A DNA stretch of 64,000 nucleotides from an uncultured Anaerolineae bacterium (GCA_937959265.1 CALGMA010000011.1:26022-90021), one strand, 5' to 3'; counted from the first letter of the stretch, positions 1-9,049 are shown. A program made the numbers and translations. Notes: generated by a model not told the origin, from the sequence alone.

Positions 1-1
1 C

Positions 2-1324
2 CCGCCGGTAACTGCGACCATCACTGCCTCGGTGAACCAGGCAGCACGTTCGATGCAGCGCAGCCTGGGCGCCTTTGGTGCGCGTCTGTTACCGCAGGAG
101 ACGCCGGCCGAGGTGGAACGGCGTTCTCGTACGACAACCTTTCTCCTGGCCGCCATTGCCATCCTGATCCCGATCGTCGTTGCCGTTATCGTTGCGATGT
201 TGTATCTGCAGTTCAGCGACGAAGCAGAGCGGATTCGCCTGCGCAACGATGCGCAAGCGCAGGTGGAAGCGGCCAGAGCTGTGACGGACCCTGCTCAGGC
301 CAAAGCCGATTGGGCGCGGGCGCTGGAGATGATTTCCGTATATGAGACGAAGAACCCCCAAGACCACGCTGCCTTTGCTGAAGTGAAAGCACAGGCACGC
401 GCCCGCCTCGATGAGATCAGCCAGGTAACACGGGTGCAACCGATTCTGCTGGCCGTGTTGGAGGGCAGCGCAGCACGGCGCATCGCCGCCTCGGCGCTAG
501 GTGTGTATGTGCTGAATATGGATGCCAACAGCGCCGACTACTACGTGCTCAACGCTGAACGCACCGGCACGACCGGCAAGAAGGTAAGCATCGCGTTCAG
601 TGAGGGCTTGACGACCACCAACGCTGCTTTGGTGGATGTGGCTTGGGCGACCACCACCGATAATCGCTGGCGGACGGAGGGCGCAGTGTTGTTCAACACC
701 GGGCAGATCTTCGAATACAGCTCGGCCACCGGCCGCGCTTCGCCGATCCCCATCTCCGCCGATGCCGATGCAACACCGGTGCAGGTGCAGGCCGGCGAGC
801 TGTACAACAACACGGTCTATTTGCTTGACACAGGCGTGGGCCAAATCTGGCGCTACCGGCTGGCCGGCGACAAACTGGGTTCGGGGGATTCCTATTTTCG
901 CTCACCCTATAACCCCCTCAAAGAAAGCCTGGACTTTGCGATTGACGGGGCGATCTATGTGCTGCAGCGCAACGGTGCCATCTTGAAGTATTTCAGCCGC
1001 CAGCCGATGCAGTTCACCGCGACCGACCTGCCCGATCAGCAGTGGAGTCGGGTTGCTGCGATCGCACTCAGCGGTGATGATCCCAATCGCGGCAGTTTAT
1101 TCGTGCTCGATGCTGGCAGCGGCTCGGTAGTGGAGCTTACGAAGAGTGGCCGGTTCGTGCGCCAGTATCGCGGCATGCAGGACGAATTCATGGACGCGCA
1201 AGACATGTCGCTGGATGCGACCAGCAACACGCTCTATGTCGCCACGCGCGATCGCCTCTATGGTTTCACTGTGCGTCCTCCGGCGCCGCAGCAGCCGGAA
1301 GCAGCGCCCAACGCGCAGCCTTGA
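2..1324 (+). CDS. Membrane-anchored beta-propeller-like protein (5' partial)
   Basis: The frame is open to the left edge of the window, with no in-frame stop before the GTG at 32, so the true start probably lies outside and only about 440 C-terminal residues are visible. They show a linker, one very hydrophobic membrane segment (visible residues about 44-70), an Ala/Glu/Gln-rich helical stretch, and about 280 residues of beta-rich sequence with recurring short strands such as YVLNMD, VYLLDTG, LFVLDAG and LYVATRD, like NHL or propeller blades. The C-terminus is Pro/Gln/Ala-rich. I infer a single-pass protein with an extracytoplasmic propeller. The missing N-terminus could carry a cytoplasmic domain such as a phosphatase or kinase, but that is not visible. 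It converges on the methyltransferase gene 12 bases downstream. Confidence 0.7.
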   Translation, partial: PPVTATITASVNQAARSMQRSLGAFGARLLPQETPAEVERRSRTTTFLLAAIAILIPIVVAVIVAMLYLQFSDEAERIRLRNDAQAQVEAARAVTDPAQAKADWARALEMISVYETKNPQDHAAFAEVKAQARARLDEISQVTRVQPILLAVLEGSAARRIAASALGVYVLNMDANSADYYVLNAERTGTTGKKVSIAFSEGLTTTNAALVDVAWATTTDNRWRTEGAVLFNTGQIFEYSSATGRASPIPISADADATPVQVQAGELYNNTVYLLDTGVGQIWRYRLAGDKLGSGDSYFRSPYNPLKESLDFAIDGAIYVLQRNGAILKYFSRQPMQFTATDLPDQQWSRVAAIALSGDDPNRGSLFVLDAGSGSVVELTKSGRFVRQYRGMQDEFMDAQDMSLDATSNTLYVATRDRLYGFTVRPPAPQQPEAAPNAQP

Positions 1325-1336
1325 TCGAGGCTGTCG

Positions 1337-2230
1337 CTAGAGTGGCGCTTTGAAATCATAGAAGTTATCCTCTGCGTGCCAGCGCGTGCCATCCGTGTCG
1401 CATACCAGCATATCGCCCTCGCGCCGCAGCGGCTGCCCGGAGCGCGGACTGCGGAAGATCCCCTCGCCGCCCAGCGCTGCGCCTTCACCTTCGGCTTCGT
1501 GGCCCTGGCCGGCGGCCACCGATTGCACGAACACGCTGGGCGAGAGCAACGCCAGCGAGGCTGTGCGCTGGAGCGCTGCATCTATGCGCACCATCGTCCT
1601 GAGTGGCAGGGCGCGTTTGAAGAACCCGGCGCGCAGGTAGGATGCGGTCCGCTTGGTGCGAACGTCGAAGCCGGCGTTGCGTAAAGCTTGCAACATCCAC
1701 TGCGGATGGAAGTCAAAGTTGAGTGTCGCGAACTCGACCGGCTCGGGCGAATAGGGGTTCCAGGATTGGCGCCGCGCTAGGTAGCGCATCATCGCCTTCA
1801 GGTTGCGTTTGTTGGCGAATTCGAGCACGAACGTCCCGCCGGGTGCGATGGCGCGCCGGATCTGCGTCAGCGCAGCCGGCACGTCGGCGATGTGATGGAT
1901 GACGCGAATCATCGTGGCAGCGCTGAGCACACCAGGCGCGAACGGCAGATGATAGATGTCGGCAGCGACGAATTTGAAGCGCGGGTTGTGCCCCCACTGC
2001 TGCATCGCTTCTTCGAGCAACGAGCGGGAGTAGTCCAGCAGGATCACCTCATCGTAGCCGGCATAGAGATCGGCCAGGCGGCCGAAGCCGGCGCCGAATT
2101 CGGCCATGCGCGCGCCGCGTGGCGGCAGCATGTGTGCGATGGCAATGCGCTCGACGGCGTCTTCGTAGGCGCGGTCGGCGTTCTCCCAGAAGCGCGTGCG
2201 GTAGTCCGAACCTTCGTAGTCGCAAATCAT
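1337..2230 (-). CDS. Class I SAM-dependent methyltransferase with degenerate Trm112-like tail
   Basis: The 297-residue protein has the Rossmann methyltransferase fold: motif I AEFGAGFGRL at residues 43-52, an acidic ILLDYS strand 2, then AADIYHLPF and the IRVIHHI region of motifs II and III, followed by GGTFVLEFANK. This resembles UbiE/Coq5-type small-molecule methyltransferases; the substrate is unknown. After residue about 255 it carries a short module (GIFRSPRSGQPL...LVCDTDGTRW) that reads like a Trm112/YcaR zinc ribbon in which most cysteines are lost. The ATG overlaps the stop of the S41 peptidase gene by four bases (ATGA at 2227-2230), so the two are translationally coupled. Confidence 0.85.
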   Translation of the reverse strand: MICDYEGSDYRTRFWENADRAYEDAVERIAIAHMLPPRGARMAEFGAGFGRLADLYAGYDEVILLDYSRSLLEEAMQQWGHNPRFKFVAADIYHLPFAPGVLSAATMIRVIHHIADVPAALTQIRRAIAPGGTFVLEFANKRNLKAMMRYLARRQSWNPYSPEPVEFATLNFDFHPQWMLQALRNAGFDVRTKRTASYLRAGFFKRALPLRTMVRIDAALQRTASLALLSPSVFVQSVAAGQGHEAEGEGAALGGEGIFRSPRSGQPLRREGDMLVCDTDGTRWHAEDNFYDFKAPL

Positions 2231-3549
2231 CGCGATTCGAAATGCTTGAGAGCCGCAGCGAGCACGGGATCGTCTTCCGCTGTGTACTCATCCCAGCCGA
2301 GTGGGATCAGTATGTCTGGCGTCAACCCCTCGCCTTCCCACATCGCCCCATTCGGTAGCCGAAAGGTCTCCTCCGCCAGCCAAAGCCGCGAACCATCCTC
2401 GAAGTCGTGCGAGAGCAAAATCTCGACGTTGCCGGCTGTGGTCTGGCCGATCAGCGTGGCGCGTCCGCCAGCTTGTAGCGAGCCGGCCAGTACCTCGGCA
2501 AAGGACTCCGTCGCAGCACCGATCAGCACCACCAGGGGCACTTGTTGCGAATTGCCGATGGCCGATGCGCGGACGCGAATCGGCGTCGTCGTGCCACTGC
2601 GCGCAACGAACTCGCCCATATCGCCGCTGGTGAAGATCGCGAGCAAGCCGCGCAAGTTGCCGTAGGTGCCTCCGCCATTGGTGCGCAGGTCGAGGATGAA
2701 ACCATCCAGCGCCCCATCCCTCATCAGGTCGCGGATCGCTGCGCGGGAGCGCGGGAGAACGCTGGCCTCGAACAGCGACGGCACTTTGAGGTAGCCGATG
2801 CGCAGGTCGCCGGCGTCGCCGGTGAACAATCGGTGCTCGATGTGCTCGACGCTCGTCACCTCGTCGCGCTGCACTGCGACCAGGCGAGGCGTCTGGCCGG
2901 GCGTGCGCACGCGCAGGGTGACTGTCGTCCCGGCATCGCCGCGCAGCAGCCAGGATTGCGACTCACCAGAGGCATCCACCGAGGGTTGGCCGTCTATCTC
3001 GAGCACATGGTCGTGAGGCCGGATGCCGGCGCGTTCGGCGGGGCTATCGGGCATCACGGTCAGTACATAGATGTAACCTCGCGCTGCGTTCACGGCGCTC
3101 ACGATGCCGATGCCGGTGTAGGTGCCGGTGCCTTCGTATTCTGCGTCTTCGTCTTTGGCTTCGTCGGGCGAGAGGAACTGCGAATGGTCGTCGTTCAGGC
3201 CGGCGATCAAGTCGCGCATGGCTTCGTAGAATGCCTCGTCCGTCAAGCCGGCGTTGATGCGCCGTTGGATCTCAGCGCGTGCAGCCTGCCAGTCGAAGCC
3301 GTTGAAGTCCGGATAGATGTAGCGTTCGTTGACGGTGCGCCACAGTTTGCGGAAGATGCGTTGTTGGCGCGCTGTGGTGTTGGCGGTGACGCTGGCGGTC
3401 GGCGCAGGCGTCATGCGAAGTGACTGGGCCGGCGGCGCTGCGTGGCCGGATGCGAATAAAGGCAGCGCTGCGCCCAGGCCGGCGAAGGCGAGCACCAGGG
3501 CGAGGCCAGCGGATGCGTAGTGCAAGGCGAAACGCGATCGAGTGTCCAT
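2227..3549 (-). CDS. S41-family (C-terminal-processing-like) peptidase with PDZ domain
   Basis: The 440-residue protein begins with a signal peptide or N-terminal anchor (hydrophobic residues about 14-33), then has an N-terminal helical region, a PDZ domain (about 140-220, TGIGIVSAVN...PAERAGIRPHDHVLEIDG) and an S41 catalytic domain (about 245-430). The nucleophile region reads GAATESFAEVLAGSLQ, with Ser near residue 348. Twenty-five residues later, where CtpA/Tsp enzymes have the general-base Lys in FGKG, this protein has AGNVE, so Lys is replaced by Asn. It may use another base, as S41 subfamilies differ, or be inactive. It is expected to work outside the membrane. It leads a coupled pair with the methyltransferase; the HAD gene ends upstream at 3554, four bases before its start codon. 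Confidence 0.88.
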   Translation of the reverse strand: MDTRSRFALHYASAGLALVLAFAGLGAALPLFASGHAAPPAQSLRMTPAPTASVTANTTARQQRIFRKLWRTVNERYIYPDFNGFDWQAARAEIQRRINAGLTDEAFYEAMRDLIAGLNDDHSQFLSPDEAKDEDAEYEGTGTYTGIGIVSAVNAARGYIYVLTVMPDSPAERAGIRPHDHVLEIDGQPSVDASGESQSWLLRGDAGTTVTLRVRTPGQTPRLVAVQRDEVTSVEHIEHRLFTGDAGDLRIGYLKVPSLFEASVLPRSRAAIRDLMRDGALDGFILDLRTNGGGTYGNLRGLLAIFTSGDMGEFVARSGTTTPIRVRASAIGNSQQVPLVVLIGAATESFAEVLAGSLQAGGRATLIGQTTAGNVEILLSHDFEDGSRLWLAEETFRLPNGAMWEGEGLTPDILIPLGWDEYTAEDDPVLAAALKHFESR

Positions 3550-3553
3550 CGGG

Positions 3554-4285
3554 TCAGCGAACGCTGCTTACGGCCTGGCGCGTTTCGATCAAGCTGAGCA
3601 CGTCCCTCAGGTGTCTGACGCGCGTCGTGTAGTAGCGCTCGAATACGTTGCGCGGGTCAATCAAGATCGCGTCCATGCCGACATTCAACGCGCCGATCAC
3701 ATCGGCGAAGAAGTTGTCGCCGACGTACACCGCTTCTGAGGGTGCGACGTTGCCGACCATCTCCAGCGCGCGATAGAAGATGCGAGGATCCGGCTTGTAG
3801 CAACCGGCCTGGCCGGCCGAGAGCGTGAACGCAAAGAACTGGCGAATGCCGTATTGCTCCACGAACGGGTCGAGCGGCTCTTCGCGGTTCGACACCAGGC
3901 CGAGCGTGTAGCCTGCGTCGCAGAGCGTCTGCAACACCAGGCGGGTGTCGGCAAATACCACATCTTGTGGTTCGTATCCGTCGAACAAGTCCTGGATGCG
4001 ATGGGCGCAATCTGCGCAGTCGCGTGCGACGTTCATTGCGTTGAGCAGAATCTGGTTGTAGTTCACCCAAAAGCCGCGCTGGTCGTAACGCGCCATGTCG
4101 GCGTCCACGCGATCGCTGGCCCAGTAGCGGTGCGCTTCGCGCTCGCAGATCTTGATCTGCTCTTCGGTGAGGGCAATGCCGACCCGCCCGGCGTATTCCA
4201 CGAATGCTTCGAAGCCTTCGGGTTGGTTCGCGCGCAGGGTGCCGTCGAGGTCGAAGAGCACGGCTTGGTATCTTCGGGTGTGCAT
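3554..4285 (-). CDS. HAD-family hydrolase
   Basis: The 243-residue protein has motif I DLDGT (VLFDLDGTLRA) near the N-terminus, an alpha-helical cap, motif II in LGLVSNREE, a Lys in CYKPDPRIF (motif III) and motif IV GDNFFADVIGALNVG. That order matches HAD subfamily IA phosphatases (phosphoglycolate phosphatase or YjjG-like); the substrate cannot be told from sequence. I chose the ATG at 4285, which begins MHTRRYQAV, over an upstream TTG at 4306. The stop lies four bases upstream of the S41 peptidase start, so it probably shares a transcript with the S41 peptidase and methyltransferase. Confidence 0.85.
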   Translation of the reverse strand: MHTRRYQAVLFDLDGTLRANQPEGFEAFVEYAGRVGIALTEEQIKICEREAHRYWASDRVDADMARYDQRGFWVNYNQILLNAMNVARDCADCAHRIQDLFDGYEPQDVVFADTRLVLQTLCDAGYTLGLVSNREEPLDPFVEQYGIRQFFAFTLSAGQAGCYKPDPRIFYRALEMVGNVAPSEAVYVGDNFFADVIGALNVGMDAILIDPRNVFERYYTTRVRHLRDVLSLIETRQAVSSVR

Positions 4286-4372
4286 GGGGGAGTCGCTCTC
4301 AAGCAAGTTTGAACAAAGATATTACCATGCAGCCAGTGGATGGGCAGACCGATTGATGCGATCCGACCCTCT

Positions 4373-5578
4373 TTACTCTTCGCGCGGCACAGTGAAATAG
4401 AAGGTTGTGCCTTTGCCCAGCGTGCTCTCGGCCCAGATGCGCCCACCGTGCGCTTCGACGATATGTTTGGCGATGGCCAGGCCGAGGCCAGTGCCACCCT
4501 GGCCGCGTGCGCGATCCACTTTGTAGAAGCGTTCGAAGATACGCGGCAACTCCTCGCGCGGAATGCCTACACCGGTATCGCGCACGCCGACGATCAGTAC
4601 ATCCTCCACAGTCAAATCTAAGCCGTTAGGGTCGGCGCGCAGTTTTTGAAGTTGTCTGTCTGCTTCCTCGTCCGCAAGGACGAAAACGGTGATCTGTCCC
4701 TGCGGCGTGAACTTGATCGCGTTGTGCAGCAGGTTGGAGAGCACGCGCCGGATCTGGTCAGGATCGAACAAGCCCCGCTGCGCTTCGGGGACGGTATTGA
4801 TCATGCGCAACCCGGCCCGTTCAGCCTGCGGCAACAGGCGGGTAATAGCCGTGCTGACGACTTCGTGCAGCGAGGCGCGCAGCATGCGCATCGGCATCTG
4901 GCCCGATTCAATCTGCGTCAACTCCGAAAGCTCCTGCACCAACTGGGTGAGCGACTCGGTCTGGTCTTGCATTTGCCCGAGCAGGCGTTGTTGCGCAGGT
5001 GTGATGTTGGCAGATTCAGCGCGAAAGGTGTCGAGCAGTAGGCTCATTGCGGTGAGTGGGGTGCGCAGTTCATGCGAGATGTTTGCAACGAAGTCGCGCC
5101 GGGCGCGGCCCAGGCGTTGTAGTTCGCTCACGTCGCGCAGCACGAGCACCGCGCCGCCCTCGAAGCGGGTGGCCTGTGCGCGGAACAGGCGGTTGTGCAA
5201 AGCCAACTCGCGCGGCAGTTCGGCGCGTCCAGCAATCGCGTCGCCAGCCAGGCTATCCAGCTCATACGAGCGGGTCGCTTCGATCAGGCTGTGACCGACT
5301 TTGCAAATCCCGAGCCGGTCGGCGGCGTTATTGCAGGCGACGACGCGCCGGTCATCATCTACGAAGACGACCGGATCGAACACCGTCTCGCCCAGCGCCT
5401 CTTTGGCTGACTGGCATTGTTCGAGTTCGCCGCTGGTCGTGTCGAGTTGCCGGCGCAACTGGCGCATGGCGTCGCTCAGACGTGTCATCTCATCGAAGGT
5501 GCGACTGAGTCGCACCAGCAAGATGATAACGACGAGAAACGAAACGGCGATAACGCCGATCATGAGTGCTGTATCCAT
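4373..5578 (-). CDS. PhoR-like membrane sensor histidine kinase
   Basis: The 401-residue kinase has one N-terminal membrane helix (residues about 5-23), a short coiled segment, a PAS-like sensor region (about 65-150, DPVVFVDDDRRVVACNNAADRLG), a HisKA dimerisation domain with the phospho-acceptor in SHELRTP (His169) and an HATPase_c domain with N, G1, F and G2 boxes (LLHNAIKFT, GVRDTGVGIP, RIFERFYKVD, GTGLGLAIAKHIVEAHGG). The order matches PhoR/WalK-type kinases. No response-regulator gene lies next to it, so it is an orphan in this window. It is followed by the HAD/S41/methyltransferase block on the same strand and preceded by the small membrane protein at 5609-5851. Confidence 0.9.
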   Translation of the reverse strand: MDTALMIGVIAVSFLVVIILLVRLSRTFDEMTRLSDAMRQLRRQLDTTSGELEQCQSAKEALGETVFDPVVFVDDDRRVVACNNAADRLGICKVGHSLIEATRSYELDSLAGDAIAGRAELPRELALHNRLFRAQATRFEGGAVLVLRDVSELQRLGRARRDFVANISHELRTPLTAMSLLLDTFRAESANITPAQQRLLGQMQDQTESLTQLVQELSELTQIESGQMPMRMLRASLHEVVSTAITRLLPQAERAGLRMINTVPEAQRGLFDPDQIRRVLSNLLHNAIKFTPQGQITVFVLADEEADRQLQKLRADPNGLDLTVEDVLIVGVRDTGVGIPREELPRIFERFYKVDRARGQGGTGLGLAIAKHIVEAHGGRIWAESTLGKGTTFYFTVPREE

Positions 5579-5608
5579 GTGTTGTGCACGCTATCCGCTG
5601 GCGGGGAC

Positions 5609-5851
5609 TCACCTGCGGTGGCGCAGGTAGAACAACGTTGCCACAAGCGAGATCGTAGAAAGTGCTGCTGCTGCCAGCACGCTGCGCTTCACCCATGCCG
5701 GCAGCGGACGGGCAACGGGTGAATACATCAGCTCCTGCTTGGCGCGCAAGACGAACTCGGGGCGAGGCGCAACTGGCGCGACCGCGGCGCTGAGCCGGCG
5801 CTCCAGCCAGGCGATGTCCTCGGGGGTGAGTTTCGGCGTTGCGTGTGTCAT
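5609..5851 (-). CDS. Small membrane protein next to ECF sigma factor
   Basis: An 80-residue protein with a charged, proline-containing N-terminal part (PEDIAWLERRLSAAVAP) and one C-terminal membrane helix (about residues 55-74) followed by RHRR. It starts five bases after the ECF sigma factor stop, so the two are surely co-transcribed. Small single-pass proteins in this place are often anti-sigma factors or their partners, but no zinc-binding anti-sigma motif (HxxxCxxC) is present, so that role is only an inference from position. I recognise no family. Confidence 0.6.
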   Translation of the reverse strand: MTHATPKLTPEDIAWLERRLSAAVAPVAPRPEFVLRAKQELMYSPVARPLPAWVKRSVLAAAALSTISLVATLFYLRHRR

Positions 5852-5856
5852 GTGCG

Positions 5857-6519
5857 TTACTGTGTACGTGGGCGTTCCAGTTCGTCCATGATCTCGCGCA
5901 ATTGCAGCAATGTGCGGTGATACAGCGATTTGACTGCGCCTTCGCTGCGGTTCATGATCTGGCCGATTTCGGCATTCTGCAATTGTTCGACGAACTTGAG
6001 CACGATCAGATGTTGTCGTTCCTGGGGCAACATGCGAATGGCTTGGAGCAGCCGCTGACGATCTCGCTCGCCATCAATGCGCTGATCCGTGTCCGCGTGA
6101 TCTACTTGTGAGGCCGGCTCGTGCAGCGTTTCCACTTCATCGAGCGGTATAGAGGGGCGACGGCTGTTGTCGCGATGGAAGTTGGCCACCACGTTGTGCG
6201 CGATGCGATACAGCCAGGCGGTGAACGGCACGCCGCGATCGTTGTAGTTGTGGATGTGCTTCAGTGCGCGGGCAAACACACGCGCCGTCAGGTCTTCTGC
6301 ATCCTCCACGCTGCCGACGCGATAGAAGACGTAGCGGTAGATCGCCGCAACGTGGCGCTCGTAGAGCGCGCCAAATGCCTCGCGATCTGTCCTTGCGCGC
6401 CGGACCAATGCCTGGTCACTTTCGCCGGCGAACGGATCGGCCGTCGCGTGGTCTGACTCCGTCGCTGTCAGGGCATTCGACTCGGCCTCACGCGTAGGAG
6501 ATGACGTGAGAGTAGGCAT
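5857..6519 (-). CDS. RNA polymerase sigma factor, ECF subfamily
   Basis: The 220-residue protein has sigma region 2 (ALYERHVAAIYRYVFYRVGSVEDAEDLTARVFARAL) and, after a linker, region 4 (LPQERQHLIVLKFVEQLQNAEIGQIMNRSEGAVKSLYHRTLLQLR) with a helix-turn-helix. Regions 1 and 3 are missing, as in ECF factors. A 45-residue hydrophilic, low-complexity N-terminal extension precedes region 2. It is divergent from the glycosyltransferase at 6561, and the 41-base gap contains a self-complementary TATAAT-bearing palindrome. The downstream small membrane protein may regulate it. Confidence 0.92.
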   Translation of the reverse strand: MPTLTSSPTREAESNALTATESDHATADPFAGESDQALVRRARTDREAFGALYERHVAAIYRYVFYRVGSVEDAEDLTARVFARALKHIHNYNDRGVPFTAWLYRIAHNVVANFHRDNSRRPSIPLDEVETLHEPASQVDHADTDQRIDGERDRQRLLQAIRMLPQERQHLIVLKFVEQLQNAEIGQIMNRSEGAVKSLYHRTLLQLREIMDELERPRTQ

Positions 6520-6538
6520 GCAGAAAGTTCCTACTCGC

Positions 6539-6552
6539 GAAATTATAATTTC
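6539..6552. promoter_or_regulatory. Self-complementary divergent -10 element
   Basis: GAAATTATAATTTC is a perfect 14-bp palindrome in an otherwise GC-rich region. It presents TATAAT on the + strand (6544-6549) and on the - strand (6547-6542). It sits between the divergent sigma-factor and glycosyltransferase genes. On the + side the hexamer ends 11 bases before ATG 6561, implying an almost leaderless transcript. On the - side it leaves about 22 bases before ATG 6519. Function as a shared -10 core is inferred. Confidence 0.6.
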
Positions 6553-6560
6553 TATTGCGC

Positions 6561-7502
6561 ATGCTCATCTCCGTGGTCATTCCGAATTGGAATGGCGCAC
6601 CTCACCTGCCGGTATGCCTGAATGCGTTACGCCGACAGACGCTGCCGCCGTTGGAAGTCATCCTGGTGGACAATGCTTCACAGGACGAGTCGCGCTGCCT
6701 TGTGGCCGAGTCCTTCCCCGAGGTGAAGCTGCTGGCGCTGCCGGAGAATCTCCGCTTCGCCGGCGCATGCAACGCCGGCATCCGCGCAGCCAGCCTGTCG
6801 GCCGAGGCCATCGCGCTTCTGAACAACGATACAGAAGCGGATGCGCGCTGGCTGGAGCATGTGGCGCGCTGCTTTCACGATCATCCTGATGCCGGCTTTG
6901 TGGCCAGTAAGCTGCGCTTGTTCGACCGGCGCGACCACCTGCACAGCGCGGGCGATTTCTACTCGGTGCGCGGCGTGCCGGGCAACCGCGGCGTGTGGCA
7001 ACTGGACGACGGCCGATTTGACGTCGAGTATGTCTTTGGGGCGTGTGGCGCGGCGGCCGTGTACCGGCGCGCCATGTTGGACGTGATCGGGCTGCTGGAC
7101 GAGCGATTCCAGTTCTCGTGCGAGGACGTGGACCTGGCTTGGCGAGCACAGTTAGCCGGCTACAAGTGTGCCTTCGCCCACGATGCCATCGTCTATCACA
7201 AAGTCAGTGCGACTGGTGGTGGCGTGATCAACAGCTACTACGATGGCCGCAATTTCATCTGGCTGCTGGCCAAGGACGTGCCGGGCGAGGTGATCCGCGC
7301 GCACTTCGGCGCGATCGTCGGTGAACAGTTGCGCATCACCTGGAGCGCGCTGCGGGCCTGGCGTGGGCAAGCAGCGCGCAACCGGCTTAAGGGCCAGCTT
7401 GCCGGCTTGCTTGGCATCCCGTGCATGTTGCGCGCCCGTCGCGAGGTGCAGCGGGCGCGCGTGATTTCTTCGGAGGCGCTGTGCGCGCTCCTGACGGCTT
7501 GA
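6561..7502 (+). CDS. Family 2 glycosyltransferase
   Basis: The 313-residue protein shows a GT-A fold: nucleotide-binding VVIPNWNG at the start, VDNAS after about 35 residues, a DxD-like [25 protein letters not shown], and [14 protein letters not shown] near the acceptor site. These match WcaA/rhamnosyltransferase-type GT2 enzymes that extend surface polysaccharides. No C-terminal membrane helices are evident. The ATG at 6561 is chosen rather than TTG 6555, because the -10 palindrome leaves little room and the family begins with (M)LISVVIP. Cytoplasmic, membrane-associated action on a lipid-linked sugar is inferred from the family. Confidence 0.88.
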   Translation: MLISVVIPNWNGAPHLPVCLNALRRQTLPPLEVILVDNASQDESRCLVAESFPEVKLLALPENLRFAGACNAGIRAASLSAEAIALLNNDTEADARWLEHVARCFHDHPDAGFVASKLRLFDRRDHLHSAGDFYSVRGVPGNRGVWQLDDGRFDVEYVFGACGAAAVYRRAMLDVIGLLDERFQFSCEDVDLAWRAQLAGYKCAFAHDAIVYHKVSATGGGVINSYYDGRNFIWLLAKDVPGEVIRAHFGAIVGEQLRITWSALRAWRGQAARNRLKGQLAGLLGIPCMLRARREVQRARVISSEALCALLTA

Positions 7503-7510
7503 AGGCCCGC

Positions 7511-9049
7511 TCAGCGTAGGACGATCGGCATCACCGTACGTTCGCCTATCTGCACCGCACCTGCGCACGTGGCCGACTGGCCGCCCGGATTGATGATGGT
7601 GACGTCGTAGAGACCGGGCAGCGTGCCGGCTGGCACCGTGGCGCGCACCGTCGTCTCATCCACGAACTGCACGTCGCTCAGCAATATGTTGCCGAGCTTC
7701 ACCGATGGTGGAGCGATGAAGTTCAGGCCGGTGAGGGTGATCGGCGTGCCGGACTGGCTGACCGGCAGTTTGGCGGGCGTCACCTGGGTCAGCACCGGCG
7801 TGTTCCATTCGCCTAGCGAGACGGCGTCCAGCCAGGCTTCGGCATAGGGCGCGCCGGCGGCTTGCGCCAATTCGATAGTGATGGTCACGGTCTTGCCGGC
7901 CCAGGCGCTCATGTCCAGCCACTGCAGCGCCCAGTCGCCGGCAGGCGTCTTCTTCTCCAGTGGGGTCTGCGTCCCTGCGTCGTCGGTCACCTTCACACCC
8001 AGGGCCGAGTCGTAGGATGGCAAGGCGCCGCGCATCTGGTGCATGAAGGCGAGCGTCGACTTGTTCGTGCCAGTGGGTACCGTTGCGATCTGGCTGATCG
8101 CCGAAGCGCCGGCCTGGTTCGCTAACGGGATGCGCATGATCATCGTGTCTAGGAGCGGACGGACGAAGAGAAAGACGTCGCCGGATGGCCCGACTGTCGG
8201 TTGTAGCCACAATCGTTGATTTGCCCAATGCAGCGACGTCGTTGAAGTAGTCGCCGTTGAGATCTGCGCTGAACGCGATATCTGGCGAGGTATACAAGTT
8301 GGGGGATGACTCGTATACCGGCGTATCCAAGAAGCGCAGTGGCACTGAGGCGGTCGTCTGCGCACCGTTCGCGATGTCATGCCTGATCAACTGCCCGTCG
8401 GTCGCGTTAACGGCGCGCACCCAGGCGATGTAATCGTTCGCCGGCGACCACGTGGGCGCGAAGTCAGGGTTCGGGTGATTGCTAATGCGCGTCTGCCCGC
8501 TGCCGTTCGCGTTCATCGTGTAGATCTCGATGTTGCCGTCCCGGTTCGTCGAGAAGGCGATCTGCGTCCCATCTGCCGACCAGACCGGCTCGCGCTCGTC
8601 GGACGGTGTATTGGTCAGTTGCTGCAGTCCACTGCCGTCCCAGTTCATCACATACAGGTCGAAGTTGCCGGTGCGGTTGGATGCGAAGACGATCTTCTGG
8701 CCGTTGCGGCTGAGCCGCGGTTCGATGTCGGTGGCCGGCGTCACCGTCAGGCGCAGCACGCTGCTGCCGTCGCCGTTGGCGCGGTAGATCTCCAGTTGCC
8801 GTCACGGAACGACTGGAAGACGATGCGTGTGCCGGTTGCGACATTCTGGGCCGCTTGCGCCTCGGCACGCTCGAAGGATAGGGGCGCTTTGTCTGTCGGG
8901 GTGGGCTCGGGGATGGCCAGCCCGGCGCGCGCCTGCCACTGGGCGGTTTTGATTGTGGCGATCGGGGGATTAGAGGGTTGGGCAAATGTGGGGACGATGG
9001 TTGTGGTGAGCCAAGTCAGTGCGATGAACGGTAGTATGACCCTGTTCAT
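7511..9049 (-). pseudogene. Secreted TolB-like propeller plus IPT/TIG protein, two frameshifts
   Basis: Three overlapping leftward frames join into one protein. Piece 1 (9049 to about 8795) has a signal peptide ending TFAQP and reaches FRDGNW. Piece 2 (about 8790-8230) continues EIYRANGDGSS and carries PD40/TolB blades (KIVFASNRTGNFDLYVMNWDG; IAFSTNRDGNIEIYTMN). Piece 3 (to 7511) continues QRLWLQPTVGPSGDVFLF, a beta-sandwich region, and an IPT/TIG domain, ending MPIVLR. The first shift fits loss of one C at 8791-8793 (TGGAGATC where TGGGAGATC is expected). The second lies between about 8195 and 8285. Both could be assembly errors in one intact 510-residue gene or real decay; base composition does not separate these. 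Confidence 0.75.

Noticed and set aside
1892..2665. 257-codon + strand frame over the methyltransferase/S41 junction
   Set aside because: Antisense to two supported genes; no motifs.
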